A stretch of 64,000 bases of DNA from a virus, in IMG/VR virus record IMGVR_UViG_3300021356_000009, positions 17,926 through 81,925 of that record. The stretch is one strand, 5' to 3'. Each line of letters starts with the position of its first letter. Within the stretch, counting starts at the first letter, position 1. The translations under genes were made by a program, and so were the position numbers. Below are positions 10,007-17,564 of this stretch, in pieces. Under the pieces are notes generated by a model. That model ran no database searches and was not told the origin of the DNA. It saw only the letters and a list, made by a program, of their open reading frames with translations.

Positions 10007-13000
10007 CTATGATATAGAAAGTGCTGTTACACTTTCTCCTGCTGCTAATGCTATCCTTACTAAAACAACATTACCTGTCGAATTAGTCATGTTTTCTGTA
10101 CCTAATGTCATTGTAAATCCGCCGCTCAACGACTGTCCAGGAATAATCCTTTCACCACTATTTGATGCACAGCCGTTAGAACCATTACCACCTGCGCCTG
10201 CGCCTGGTACACCGCTACCGTTATAAACTGCTGATGTATCTAGCCAGCCATTTATAGTACTAGTTGAGTCTATTGCTGTTCCCGGAGCAGCTATCCAACA
10301 TCCTGTAATACCTGATGAACTTGTTATATTAATGTCAAAGTTTGCAACAACTTGACGTCTAAATGCCATTGTAAAATATTGTGTTCCTGTGTCTGCACTT
10401 CTATCAGGTCCTGCAGGAAGCAAAGCACTATAATCATCTACATTATGTTCAATTACACCATAACGTACGGTTGCTTCTTGTGTACCTGCTACTCCTGGAT
10501 CTGCTGACTCTGTATAAGGATTGCTTGTGTAAAAGTTTGTAGCACTGTTAAATGTCGGAGTATCACCTGTTGCAGATGCTAGATCAAATATTCTAACAGC
10601 ATCATCTGTAAAACCTGTACCTAAACTGTTGCTTACATTTACAGCAGTTTCATTTATACCACTTTGGTTTGCTGTATGTACTTGTATAACTTCTGGTAAA
10701 GTTACATATGAACTGTATCCGTTTATGTTACGAACTCTGTAACGTAATTGTTCTGTTACTCTAGCATTATTTGCATTTACATTGATAGTTAAGTCTCCAA
10801 ATGCATATGGAGTTCCTATACCAGTATTTGCATTTGGTATGCCTCCTGTTAGCATTGTAGTTGCGCCATCAACGGCTGCATAGTTGTAGTTTTGTTCTAC
10901 AATTCCACTACCACTTCCGTCTGTATCTGCACCGCTTGTTACTTCTATAACATCGTTAATATTAGAATATGTTTGTCCTACTAAATTTGTACCTGTTGCA
11001 CCACTTAATGTTAAGCTGGCTCCTACATTATAATATGGAATTCCGCTAACATAACGCACTGTACCTGCGTTTGCTTCAGTTAACGTGCCTCCTGCTGCTA
11101 CAGGATTTGCAGTTAAATCATCTTTTACAAATTCAACCGTGTTTGTGTCACCTGTTATACTATGACTTAGCTGATAACTGTTAACGCCTACTGACAAACT
11201 TGATCTAGTTTTGTTTACACCAGCAGTAAATCCTTGGTACAATCCTGGATGATATATGCTACTGTTAAAGTTTACTTGGCTACCGCTTGCGTTGTAAAGA
11301 TTAAAATCTGCTTCTAATGGAACAGTAAGAGCAGAATATGTTCCACTGTTACTACCTGAAGTAAATGTTACAGATCCATCAGCTGTTCCGTTAACTAGAG
11401 CTGATAAAGTTCCTGCTGCTGCATCATAAACAAGAGTGCTTAATGTTTGTGTTTGAACTACTCCGCTATCACCTTCGTATCTAGTAATACTTGATCCTGC
11501 TGTTAAACTTGTGCCGCCGGTATTGTCTGTAAATCCTGCTGCAAGTAATCCAGTACCGTCTGAGCCTGTTAAATTAATTGTTTTAGAACTTAACCCAGCA
11601 GGTGCTGCAATATTAGGATCGTATACTTTAAGTTGTTTTGTTACAGATAAAGGAAAGATTCCTGGAGTAGCAGTGGTATGCGTATCTAATCTTAGAGTAA
11701 GAGTGTCTCTGCTTGTTCCTGTATTTGTACCTGTAGCCCAAGTATGTTGTAATCTTGACCCTGTTACGCCTCCTGGATCGTTATCACTTGCTATAGCATC
11801 GTCACTTGATCCATCTCCCCATAGCATAGTATATGTAACATCTGCCATAGTTGTATTTGTTGTATTGTTCTGCATATACAGGCTGTTGCCTTCAATCACA
11901 TATAATGTAGACCCGCTTAATGCAGTTCCGCCAGTAGCAGCATTGTAAAGATCAAACAGCACGTCTGGATCTGCTGTGTAAATTATTATATAATCTTCTT
12001 GCGTTGCACTTGCTTCACTGCCATAGCCGCTGCCTTGATTGTTAAATGCTCTAACTGTAATTGTGTAAGGACTATCTGTATTTGAAGTATATGTATGACT
12101 CGGAGTGCTATCTGTTATTCCTAAGTCAACACTACCGTCGCCCCATGTTACATCATATCTATTAGCTGTACCATCAACTGTTAAACTTAAAGTTACTGTT
12201 GTTCCTTCACCTCCTGCTGTTGGTGAGCCAGTAAATGAAATTGAACGCACATATGTTGCATTCCTAATGTTTAACATAGTTTCGTTAAGTTGATCTATAG
12301 CTTCTGCTATATCACCGTCTGATGCTATCGCAGTATATGCACCGTCTGTAAATGTTCCATCACTAGGAGCACCAACTACAATTTGATCACCTACTAAAGC
12401 GCCTACTGTATCTGAGATATTACTGTCTACATATGCTTTTATGCTTTGTTGTGTTGCTAAAGCAGTAGCACTATCACTTACTAGGTCGTCTTCATCAAGG
12501 ATATTATCAACACTTATACCTGCATTTATTCTTAAACTTCCAATTACTTGAATTAATCCTGTACCAGATGCAGTTAATGTTAAATCGCTGTTGCTTGCTG
12601 TTGTCTTAATAACATTGCCGTCGATCTCAATGTCATCATTAATAGTAATTTTACCTGTTCTAATAGGCGAACCAAAAACAACATCACCTGTGCCTGCTGC
12701 ATTAATAAACAAATCGCTGTTGCTAATAGTTGTTTGTAATGTATCACCAGTGATTAAAATGTTTTCAGCAATTCTTGCACTATCAGCTTCGGTTAATCCA
12801 CCTAGTTCGCCTACTAATTCACCATCTTCGTTAAATACCTGTAAACTGCCGTCACCTGAATCTTTTAATTCAATTCCACCTAACGTAATTGATTGCCCTG
12901 ATAGGTAAATATCTCTCCATCTTTTAGATGCAGAACCTAAGTCATAAACTTCTGTTTGATCAGGAATAAGATGACTTCCTATATCTGCTGCAAAAGTAAC

Positions 13001-13384
13001 AGTATCAGTATCAGCGTCACCTAAGGTAAGGTCACCGTCTGCTGTTATAGACCCTGTTGCATGAAGATTACCTGTTACTTCTACGTTGCCGTTTAGATTT
13101 ATAAAGTCTGTTCCTGTAGCTGCGCCAATGTTAATATCGCCTACAGTAGTTGAGATAGAGTTATTATCTAAAAGAAGATCATCAATTGTTAGAGATCCTG
13201 CTCTTAGTTCAGTTGCGTTGATTGTTCCGGTAACGTCTAATTCGTATCCAGGAGTGCCGTTGCTAATGCCAATGCGATCATTTGTGACATCAAGGTATAA
13301 TAAATTTGTGTTTACTGCCAGATCATCGTCACGTAAGAGATTGCTCTTAAGTAACGGACCTGAGATTCTTCCTACATTGGCCAC
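10007..13384 (-). CDS. Tail-fibre-like structural protein (1125 aa)
   Basis: The start is GTG at 13384, with GAGGAG five bases upstream. The N-terminus (MANVGRISGPLLKSNLLRDD) differs from its two neighbours and is followed by a 'YLDVTNDRIGI' tail-fibre repeat of the type used by marine T4-like phages. One copy of the GDADTDTVTFAADIGS...WRDIYLSG cassette is present at ~120-170. From about residue 245 to the end the protein is paralogous to the C-terminal ~880 residues of the 2884-aa protein, including two PKD-like WGDG domains (about 415 and 530) and the terminal GNVVLVRIAL motif. The gene is 10 bp upstream of the 2884-aa gene in the same operon. It is likely a fibre or fibre-distal component. 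Confidence 0.78.
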   Translation of the reverse strand: MANVGRISGPLLKSNLLRDDDLAVNTNLLYLDVTNDRIGISNGTPGYELDVTGTINATELRAGSLTIDDLLLDNNSISTTVGDINIGAATGTDFINLNGNVEVTGNLHATGSITADGDLTLGDADTDTVTFAADIGSHLIPDQTEVYDLGSASKRWRDIYLSGQSITLGGIELKDSGDGSLQVFNEDGELVGELGGLTEADSARIAENILITGDTLQTTISNSDLFINAAGTGDVVFGSPIRTGKITINDDIEIDGNVIKTTASNSDLTLTASGTGLIQVIGSLRINAGISVDNILDEDDLVSDSATALATQQSIKAYVDSNISDTVGALVGDQIVVGAPSDGTFTDGAYTAIASDGDIAEAIDQLNETMLNIRNATYVRSISFTGSPTAGGEGTTVTLSLTVDGTANRYDVTWGDGSVDLGITDSTPSHTYTSNTDSPYTITVRAFNNQGSGYGSEASATQEDYIIIYTADPDVLFDLYNAATGGTALSGSTLYVIEGNSLYMQNNTTNTTMADVTYTMLWGDGSSDDAIASDNDPGGVTGSRLQHTWATGTNTGTSRDTLTLRLDTHTTATPGIFPLSVTKQLKVYDPNIAAPAGLSSKTINLTGSDGTGLLAAGFTDNTGGTSLTAGSSITRYEGDSGVVQTQTLSTLVYDAAAGTLSALVNGTADGSVTFTSGSNSGTYSALTVPLEADFNLYNASGSQVNFNSSIYHPGLYQGFTAGVNKTRSSLSVGVNSYQLSHSITGDTNTVEFVKDDLTANPVAAGGTLTEANAGTVRYVSGIPYYNVGASLTLSGATGTNLVGQTYSNINDVIEVTSGADTDGSGSGIVEQNYNYAAVDGATTMLTGGIPNANTGIGTPYAFGDLTINVNANNARVTEQLRYRVRNINGYSSYVTLPEVIQVHTANQSGINETAVNVSNSLGTGFTDDAVRIFDLASATGDTPTFNSATNFYTSNPYTESADPGVAGTQEATVRYGVIEHNVDDYSALLPAGPDRSADTGTQYFTMAFRRQVVANFDINITSSSGITGCWIAAPGTAIDSTSTINGWLDTSAVYNGSGVPGAGAGGNGSNGCASNSGERIIPGQSLSGGFTMTLGTENMTNSTGNVVLVRIALAAGESVTALSIS

Positions 13385-13500
13385 ATCAGCTCCTCAAATA
13401 CGGCGATCCTGTCGCTCCAACCACTTTTTCATCCGCTTGGTTACGGCTCTTTGCGGGTTGACCACAGTTTGACCCTGCAACTCGACCAAGTTTGTTGCAT
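13385..13500 (-). other. GC-richer leader of the fibre gene with a short open frame
   Basis: Read on the minus strand, this leader follows a terminator and a late-promoter-like element. It is noticeably more GC-rich than its surroundings and contains the direct repeat GGTCAA-ACTGT-GGTCAA. One frame is open up to a TGA (13395-13393 area) just before the GAGGAG of the fibre gene and would encode a basic peptide ending RMKKWLERQDRRI. Its only nearby starts are TTG or GTG, with no clear ribosome-binding site. I cannot tell whether it is translated or is a structured 5' leader. Confidence 0.25.
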
Positions 13501-13506
13501 TAATAG

Positions 13507-13514
13507 TATTTATC
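13507..13514 (-). promoter_or_regulatory. Late-promoter-like element GATAAATA
   Basis: It matches the T4 late element TATAAATA at seven of eight positions and is followed by CTATT. It lies just downstream of an intrinsic terminator and ~120 bases upstream of the 1125-aa fibre gene, so it would start the fibre transcript afresh. Confidence 0.55.
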
Positions 13515-13523
13515 CAATCAAAA

Positions 13524-13551
13524 AAATAAGGGCTAGTAACTGCCCTTATTT
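13524..13551 (-). terminator. Intrinsic terminator overlapping a stop codon
   Basis: This is a perfect 10-bp stem (AAATAAGGGC / GCCCTTATTT) with an 8-base loop, followed on the minus strand by a T run. The TAA stop of the 175-aa gene is inside the 5' arm, so termination is placed immediately at the end of that gene. Confidence 0.85.
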
Positions 13552-14073
13552 GTCGAAGTTATGAATAACTGTGATGTTCTTTCCTGTAGGGGGAGCAGTA
13601 CCAAAATCTAAATAATATCCTGCTGTTTTTCCTGCAGGATTTTGTACTAATGTATAGTTTGTTGTAGGTACTTGGTATACGTTTTCGATAAAAACAAATA
13701 AACTTTGTGGGTTGTTTGCAAAACTTGTAGGATCTTCTGGATCTTGATTGTCTAAAGGTCCAAATTGTGTTTCTACATCATCAGCACCAGTAAATGTTTG
13801 TTGATGAATTACTGTAGCAGTACCCATTCTTATCTTTTTCCAGTCGCCTCCAATATATGCTTCCAACTTTCCATCTATAGGATCGCCTGGATTTGACTCG
13901 ATTAAATATCTCATCATACCTTCTTCTGGTACAAGAGGTCTTTCAGTAGTATCACCTCTAGGCACAGTAACACTTTTTCTACCTTCTAAAGAAAACTCTC
14001 CATTAGGTCTAACGACATAACCTCTGCCTTCGACATTTTTAATGTTTGTTACTTGTTTTCTATAAAATTTCAT
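13546..14073 (-). CDS. Virion structural protein, fibre-associated (175 aa)
   Basis: The sequence has a lysine-rich N-terminus (MKFYRKQVTNIKNVEGRGY). It is followed by a segment typical of phage receptor/fibre modules (MMRYLIESNPGDPIDGKLEAY...WKKI) and a beta-rich C-terminal half. It sits directly after a 114-aa structural gene, with the stop and start abutting, and is the last gene before an intrinsic terminator. I recognise the type as a small virion protein common in marine T4-like phages but cannot name a T4 counterpart. No catalytic motifs or membrane segments are visible. Confidence 0.6.
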   Translation of the reverse strand: MKFYRKQVTNIKNVEGRGYVVRPNGEFSLEGRKSVTVPRGDTTERPLVPEEGMMRYLIESNPGDPIDGKLEAYIGGDWKKIRMGTATVIHQQTFTGADDVETQFGPLDNQDPEDPTSFANNPQSLFVFIENVYQVPTTNYTLVQNPAGKTAGYYLDFGTAPPTGKNITVIHNFDK

Positions 14074-14418
14074 TTAAATTTCCACGTAACTTAATGTGCC
14101 TGATAAGTTGTTTGGTGTTGTACTAAACACTACAATGCTGTCTCCAGCTTCTAAAACAATTTTTTCAGTATCCATTACAAATGTTTCACCAGCTGATAAA
14201 GGTAATTCTTTAATTACCATATTAGCATTTCCAATACTACCTGTGCCACCATTGTTTACAATGTGCATAGTTAGCTTTGTTAAGCCCGCTAGGTCATTTG
14301 TAGGGTCTGGTGCTGCTGTATTAACTATCATTATAGTTGTAACAACATAGCTTTTATCAACAGGAACAGTAATTATTGTTTGTGCTGTGTTAGTTATATC
14401 TAAATTATTAATAGCCAT
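14074..14418 (-). CDS. Small beta-rich structural protein (114 aa)
   Basis: The product is short and dominated by alternating hydrophobic/polar beta strands (QTIITVPVDKSYVVTTIMIV...AGDSIVVFST). This pattern is like capsid- or fibre-associated beta-sandwich proteins of tailed phages. There is no signal peptide or cysteine. It is co-directional and tightly packed with fibre genes on both sides (10 bases after one, abutting the next), so a virion-surface role is inferred. No specific family is recognised. Confidence 0.5.
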   Translation of the reverse strand: MAINNLDITNTAQTIITVPVDKSYVVTTIMIVNTAAPDPTNDLAGLTKLTMHIVNNGGTGSIGNANMVIKELPLSAGETFVMDTEKIVLEAGDSIVVFSTTPNNLSGTLSYVEI

Positions 14419-14428
14419 TTACTTTTCC

Positions 14429-15400
14429 TTAAAATATTAGTCCAAATAGCACAGCAGTTCTATAACTTGCAAGTTCACCTGTCCTAGTTGCAGTTTGATA
14501 TTTAACACCTGTGTCTTTAATACTTGTTGTATCGTGATATAATTGCACACCTGCTGTTGGAGCAGGTGGAGAGCTACCACTTACATCACTGTCTATTTGT
14601 AAAACATCGGCAACCTTAACGACTCCTCCTCCAGCAGCAATAAGATTTAAGTCATCGCCACTATTAGTTGAACTTATTGTAGTTCCTTGTATGGTTAAAT
14701 CGTATATACTAGCTGAAGATGTACCGTATACTGCACGGTTGAATCCATCAACTTGTATTCTTACAATACTATCAACACCTGTATTATCAAAATCTTCAGC
14801 AGATACTAATGTATCTCCTTGTGCAATCGAGCTAGGAGGGTTAGCACCTGTAAAACCAGTAATATAATCAATTACCCATTTTCTATTTGGTATATCGTCG
14901 TCACCTACAACATAATTTTCGTAGTCAGCAGCCATAGCTCTAAGAGGATTACTACCTGCATCAAATACAAGAGGACCTCCTCCTGAGTCTATGCTATTAG
15001 TTACAATACCTGCTGTATTTTCTGTGCCGTTACTGTCAACTAGTTTAAACTTAAATGCGCCTAATCCTTGTGTTGCGTTTACAGGATCATCATAAGGCGC
15101 ACTCTCGTCAAAAACTAATCTGGCATTTGGTAAATTACCACGCACAATTTCAATACCTGATTCGGCAGCAATACCACTTCCTGGTGTTATTCCCAATCCA
15201 GTTTCATTAATATTTAAACGAACAATTCTATCTTCAACATCTAATTCAGTTGTGTTAATAGTTGTTTGCTCGCCTTGGACAATTAAATCACCTGAAATAA
15301 TCACTCTACCAACATCAACACCTGTATGTAATACAATGTCGCCGCCTGGTTGAACTGCTATTCTATAATCGCCGCCGGGTATATCAAGCATTTTACTCAT
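14429..15400 (-). CDS. Tail-fibre-like structural protein (323 aa)
   Basis: The N-terminal part contains the motif ISGDLIVQGEQTTINTTELDVEDRIVRLN, given here by position (~30-65) and key residues GDL.VQG..TT.N. It is widespread in marine T4-like fibre/structural proteins and is also present in variant form in the 2884-aa protein (QGDLQVMGTTTTINS). The middle has a W-x-x-DYITGF segment, and the C-terminal third is beta-rich. It lies in the minus-strand fibre operon between the 128-aa and 114-aa genes. It is a virion structural protein, probably fibre-associated. Confidence 0.65.
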   Translation of the reverse strand: MSKMLDIPGGDYRIAVQPGGDIVLHTGVDVGRVIISGDLIVQGEQTTINTTELDVEDRIVRLNINETGLGITPGSGIAAESGIEIVRGNLPNARLVFDESAPYDDPVNATQGLGAFKFKLVDSNGTENTAGIVTNSIDSGGGPLVFDAGSNPLRAMAADYENYVVGDDDIPNRKWVIDYITGFTGANPPSSIAQGDTLVSAEDFDNTGVDSIVRIQVDGFNRAVYGTSSASIYDLTIQGTTISSTNSGDDLNLIAAGGGVVKVADVLQIDSDVSGSSPPAPTAGVQLYHDTTSIKDTGVKYQTATRTGELASYRTAVLFGLIF

Positions 15401-15414
15401 ACGTCATTATGCCT

Positions 15415-15801
15415 TTATTGTGAGTCTACGTTTGCACCTGCATCGTCTGCACCAGGATGCTCGCCTGCTGACCAACTTACTTTTGCAACATCAGCTGTTC
15501 CGCCTTCGTATTGGATCTTACGATTGTAAAATCTTGTAACTTGAACTGTTGATGAATCGTCAAGTGTTGCGTGTACTGTAAAATCACCTGCTACTAATGA
15601 AGCATTTGCTTTATTAACAAGGGTTAATACTTCTGATGTTGTACCATCTGTTACAGTAAATTTGTTTGCTGATCTTTGGTTTACAATCCAAGCTGGTGTT
15701 GTTGCACCTGCTACTTCACTGCCACCTGTAAAAAAGTAACGTGTGACTAGGATTTTGCCTGCGCCTTGACCAAAATGTCTTTTATTTAATGGACGTCCCA
15801 T
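15415..15801 (-). CDS. Small virion structural protein (128 aa, MGRPLNKR type)
   Basis: The N-terminus MGRPLNKRHFGQGAGKILV is a pattern I associate with a small structural protein found next to fibre genes in many marine T4-like phages. The middle (WIVNQRSANKFTVTDGTTSE) suggests a compact beta-domain, and the C-terminus is acidic. A good Shine-Dalgarno (AAAGGAGAAAC) precedes ATG 15801. It is the first gene of the fibre operon after a late-promoter-like element and the terminator of an upstream small RNA. The function is unknown. Confidence 0.6.
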   Translation of the reverse strand: MGRPLNKRHFGQGAGKILVTRYFFTGGSEVAGATTPAWIVNQRSANKFTVTDGTTSEVLTLVNKANASLVAGDFTVHATLDDSSTVQVTRFYNRKIQYEGGTADVAKVSWSAGEHPGADDAGANVDSQ

Positions 15802-15881
15802 TTGTTTCTCCTTTTTGACGTTCTAAGTCTACGGGGTTGGTTCCCCATAAGTCCTCATCAAGAGGTTCTCCTCTGACAATG

Positions 15882-15889
15882 TATTTATC
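15882..15889 (-). promoter_or_regulatory. Late-promoter-like element GATAAATA
   Basis: One mismatch from the T4 late consensus. It lies just after the 15897-15925 terminator and upstream of the five-gene fibre operon that begins at 15801, with a leader of about 75 nt. Confidence 0.55.
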
Positions 15890-15896
15890 AAAAAAG

Positions 15897-15925
15897 AAAA
15901 AAGCTCGCACAGCGGCGAGCTTTTT
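15897..15925 (-). terminator. Intrinsic terminator ending the orphan RNA
   Basis: The stem GCTCGC / GCGAGC (extended by flanking A/T pairs) has a six-base loop and T runs on both sides, so it could work in either direction. On the minus strand it lies about 210 bases beyond the sigma70-type promoter and would define the RNA 3' end. Confidence 0.85.
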
Positions 15926-16136
15926 AAATAAAAGGTGGGTGAAGGACTTGGGTATACCTCCAACTGCACGTCTAGATACCTGTCTATGTTACGTACAGAA
16001 CCTTGCTCCGCTTAGTATTGCGATGTGCGTACTGCTTGTCTCCAAACTCTACGCCGGGCACTACCCCTAGCAAGTGCGCTTACCTTCTCTAGAAACAAAG
16101 TTATTAGCGCCAACCCATATAACAACGTCTTGTTAT
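15897..16136 (-). ncRNA. Candidate orphan small RNA (~240 nt)
   Basis: The minus-strand segment is bounded by a sigma70-type promoter (TTGACT, 16-bp spacer, TATATT) and an intrinsic terminator. It carries no credible reading frame; the only ATG gives a four-residue peptide. Unlike its AT-rich surroundings it is GC-rich and rich in local pairings, for example AACAA-GACG-UUGUU right at the predicted 5' end (16134-16121) and GCACU...AGUGC further in. It does not fit a tRNA: no T-arm GTTCRANNC is visible. The size, boundaries and lack of coding capacity support a dedicated phage RNA. The function is unknown and no known family is recognised. Confidence 0.55.
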
Positions 16137-16142
16137 GTTATT

Positions 16143-16170
16143 AATATAACACAACTAAAATAAAAGTCAA
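16143..16170 (-). promoter_or_regulatory. Sigma70-type promoter for the orphan RNA
   Basis: -35 TTGACT (16170-16165), 16-bp spacer, -10 TATATT (16148-16143). The -35 box overlaps the stop codon of the 28-aa micro-ORF upstream. Predicted start of transcription is near 16136. Confidence 0.65.
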
Positions 16171-16253
16171 CCTTTTTTTAATAAAAAGTTAATCTTTTTT
16201 TCACGATGTTGTTTGATTAGTTGCTTGAAGCACCAAAACGTGAATCTATCCAT
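16167..16253 (-). CDS. 28-aa micro-protein with strong Shine-Dalgarno
   Basis: ATG 16253 is preceded by ACGAGGAGAAGTGTT, one of the best ribosome-binding sites in the window. The frame encodes MDRFTFWCFKQLIKQHREKK followed by INFLLKKG and a TGA. The peptide has an aromatic N-terminus (FTFWCF) and a strongly basic amphipathic tail, which could suit membrane, RNA or polymerase binding (speculative). It is preceded by a ~70-nt GC-rich leader, a late-like CTAAATA and the gp23 terminator, so it looks like an independent transcription unit. No family is recognised. Confidence 0.5.
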   Translation of the reverse strand: MDRFTFWCFKQLIKQHREKKINFLLKKG

Positions 16254-16330
16254 AACACTTCTCCTCGTTAAAGGTTAAAGTGCGTTCCTTCGCCTTATGC
16301 TACTTCCGTCCCGTAGGATGAACGTAATAA

Positions 16331-16337
16331 TATTTAG
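16331..16337 (-). promoter_or_regulatory. Weak late-promoter-like element CTAAATA
   Basis: Lies directly after the gp23 terminator on the minus strand and ~78 bases before the 28-aa micro-ORF. It is a weaker match than the other late elements and is supported mainly by position. Confidence 0.35.
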
Positions 16338-16343
16338 TCAAAA

Positions 16344-16367
16344 AAATAGGCCCCGTAGGGCCTATTT
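16344..16367 (-). terminator. Intrinsic terminator of the capsid gene
   Basis: A 10-bp perfect stem (AAATAGGCCC / GGGCCTATTT on the plus strand) with a 4-base loop, followed on the minus strand by a T run. It lies 20 bases after the gp23 stop codon. Confidence 0.88.
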
Positions 16368-16387
16368 CTATTCTGTTAAAGCTAAAC

Positions 16388-17554
16388 TTAGCTAAAGCTA
16401 ACTGCACCGTTAGTAATAGCAACTTTACCTAAGTAATCAGCTGCGTTACCAAGCGATGATGCTGTGTTTGATAGCTCGACATATCCGTAACGTGTCATGA
16501 AGCTCACGACTGGCTCGAATGTGCCTGGATCAAGTACAACACCTGAACTCATTAGCGGGATGTATGGGCAATAGAACGCTGGTGCGTCTGACTCGCTTGA
16601 TCCTTTGTAACCAATAAGTACAGCTTCGCTGTCTGCTGCATATGAATCTACATATACACGCATTGCATTGTTTAGTGTACCAACCATTTTTGTGTTAGTT
16701 GGTGCTTCAAATGTTCCCTCAGTTGTACGTGCAAACGCTGAAGTTGTTGCAGACTGTAGGATTGTTAGTGCAAATGGGCTAACAACCGCATAGTTACCTG
16801 CGCCTCTACGTGTACGCTGAGCGATCAAGTTTGCAACTCTGTTGACTTGTACTGCTAGTGCAGCGTGTTCGTCACCAACGAATGTTGCAGTACCTGAAAC
16901 TGCTGACTGATCATATGTTTCAGATGCTGTTCCAGCTAGTGAACGTAGTGAAGCAAGAACTTCTTGGTCGATCTCAGCAGTAATTTCCTGCGCAAGAGCT
17001 GCCATGATTTCAGCTTCAATATCGATACCATGCTGTGACTGTGCATCCTGAGCTGCCTCAAAGGTCCAACGTGCTGATAGCTTACGTGTTTTAGCTTCAA
17101 CAGTTTGCTTTAAGATCTGAATGCTTAGTCTGTTACCAGCTACACCTTCTAGCGATCCTGTTGTGCTTGGAGCAGCAGAGGAGCTTGGTGCACCTGAATA
17201 TGATTCAGCGATTTTGAACGGTGATAGAGCCTCTTCACCTGCTGTTGCGCCGTTGTTTCCATCAGCGTAACGAACACGTAAAGTGTGGATCTGACCAACT
17301 GGTCCTGTCATCGGCTGCACACCAACTAGTTCATTTGCAATGACTGTTGGCATAACACGTCTGATGACTGGTAAAATAACTCTGTTTAGAGTTGCGACAT
17401 TACCGGCAGAAGTAGCACCAGCTGTAGCAGATTCTGAAAGATACTTGCGAGTATTTTCTAGTGTTGATTCCATTACAGCTTTCTTGTTGCCTTGTAGGCC
17501 TTCGACAAGAGCGGCTTTTGTTTCCTGCCAGCGACTTTCTAGTAGTTCTGACAT
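16388..17554 (-). CDS. 23: Major capsid protein gp23
   Basis: A 388-residue HK97-fold major head protein of the T4 gp23 family, shorter than T4's 521 residues but similar to marine T4-like versions. Diagnostic stretches are RVILPVIRRVMPTVIANELV, VQPMTGPVGQIHTLRVRYAD (~72-95) and RKLSARWTFEAAQD. The N-terminal region contains Y38-L39-S40-E41 followed by SATAGATSAGN; L-x-E fits the gp21 cleavage consensus, so residues 1-41 are probably removed during prohead maturation (inference). The Shine-Dalgarno AAGGAG precedes ATG 17554. It follows gp22 by 10 bases and ends the head operon at a strong intrinsic terminator. Confidence 0.97.
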   Translation of the reverse strand: MSELLESRWQETKAALVEGLQGNKKAVMESTLENTRKYLSESATAGATSAGNVATLNRVILPVIRRVMPTVIANELVGVQPMTGPVGQIHTLRVRYADGNNGATAGEEALSPFKIAESYSGAPSSSAAPSTTGSLEGVAGNRLSIQILKQTVEAKTRKLSARWTFEAAQDAQSQHGIDIEAEIMAALAQEITAEIDQEVLASLRSLAGTASETYDQSAVSGTATFVGDEHAALAVQVNRVANLIAQRTRRGAGNYAVVSPFALTILQSATTSAFARTTEGTFEAPTNTKMVGTLNNAMRVYVDSYAADSEAVLIGYKGSSESDAPAFYCPYIPLMSSGVVLDPGTFEPVVSFMTRYGYVELSNTASSLGNAADYLGKVAITNGAVSFS

Positions 17555-17564
17555 TATAATCTCC

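Noticed and set aside
15837-16070. 77-codon plus-strand open frame
   Set aside because: It runs through a strong intrinsic terminator and the orphan RNA region, and has no ribosome-binding site or recognisable product.
15926-16136. tRNA or tmRNA inside the GC-rich intergenic region
   Set aside because: No T-arm GTTCRANNC, no paired 7-bp acceptor at suitable distance and no tag-peptide frame were found on either strand.
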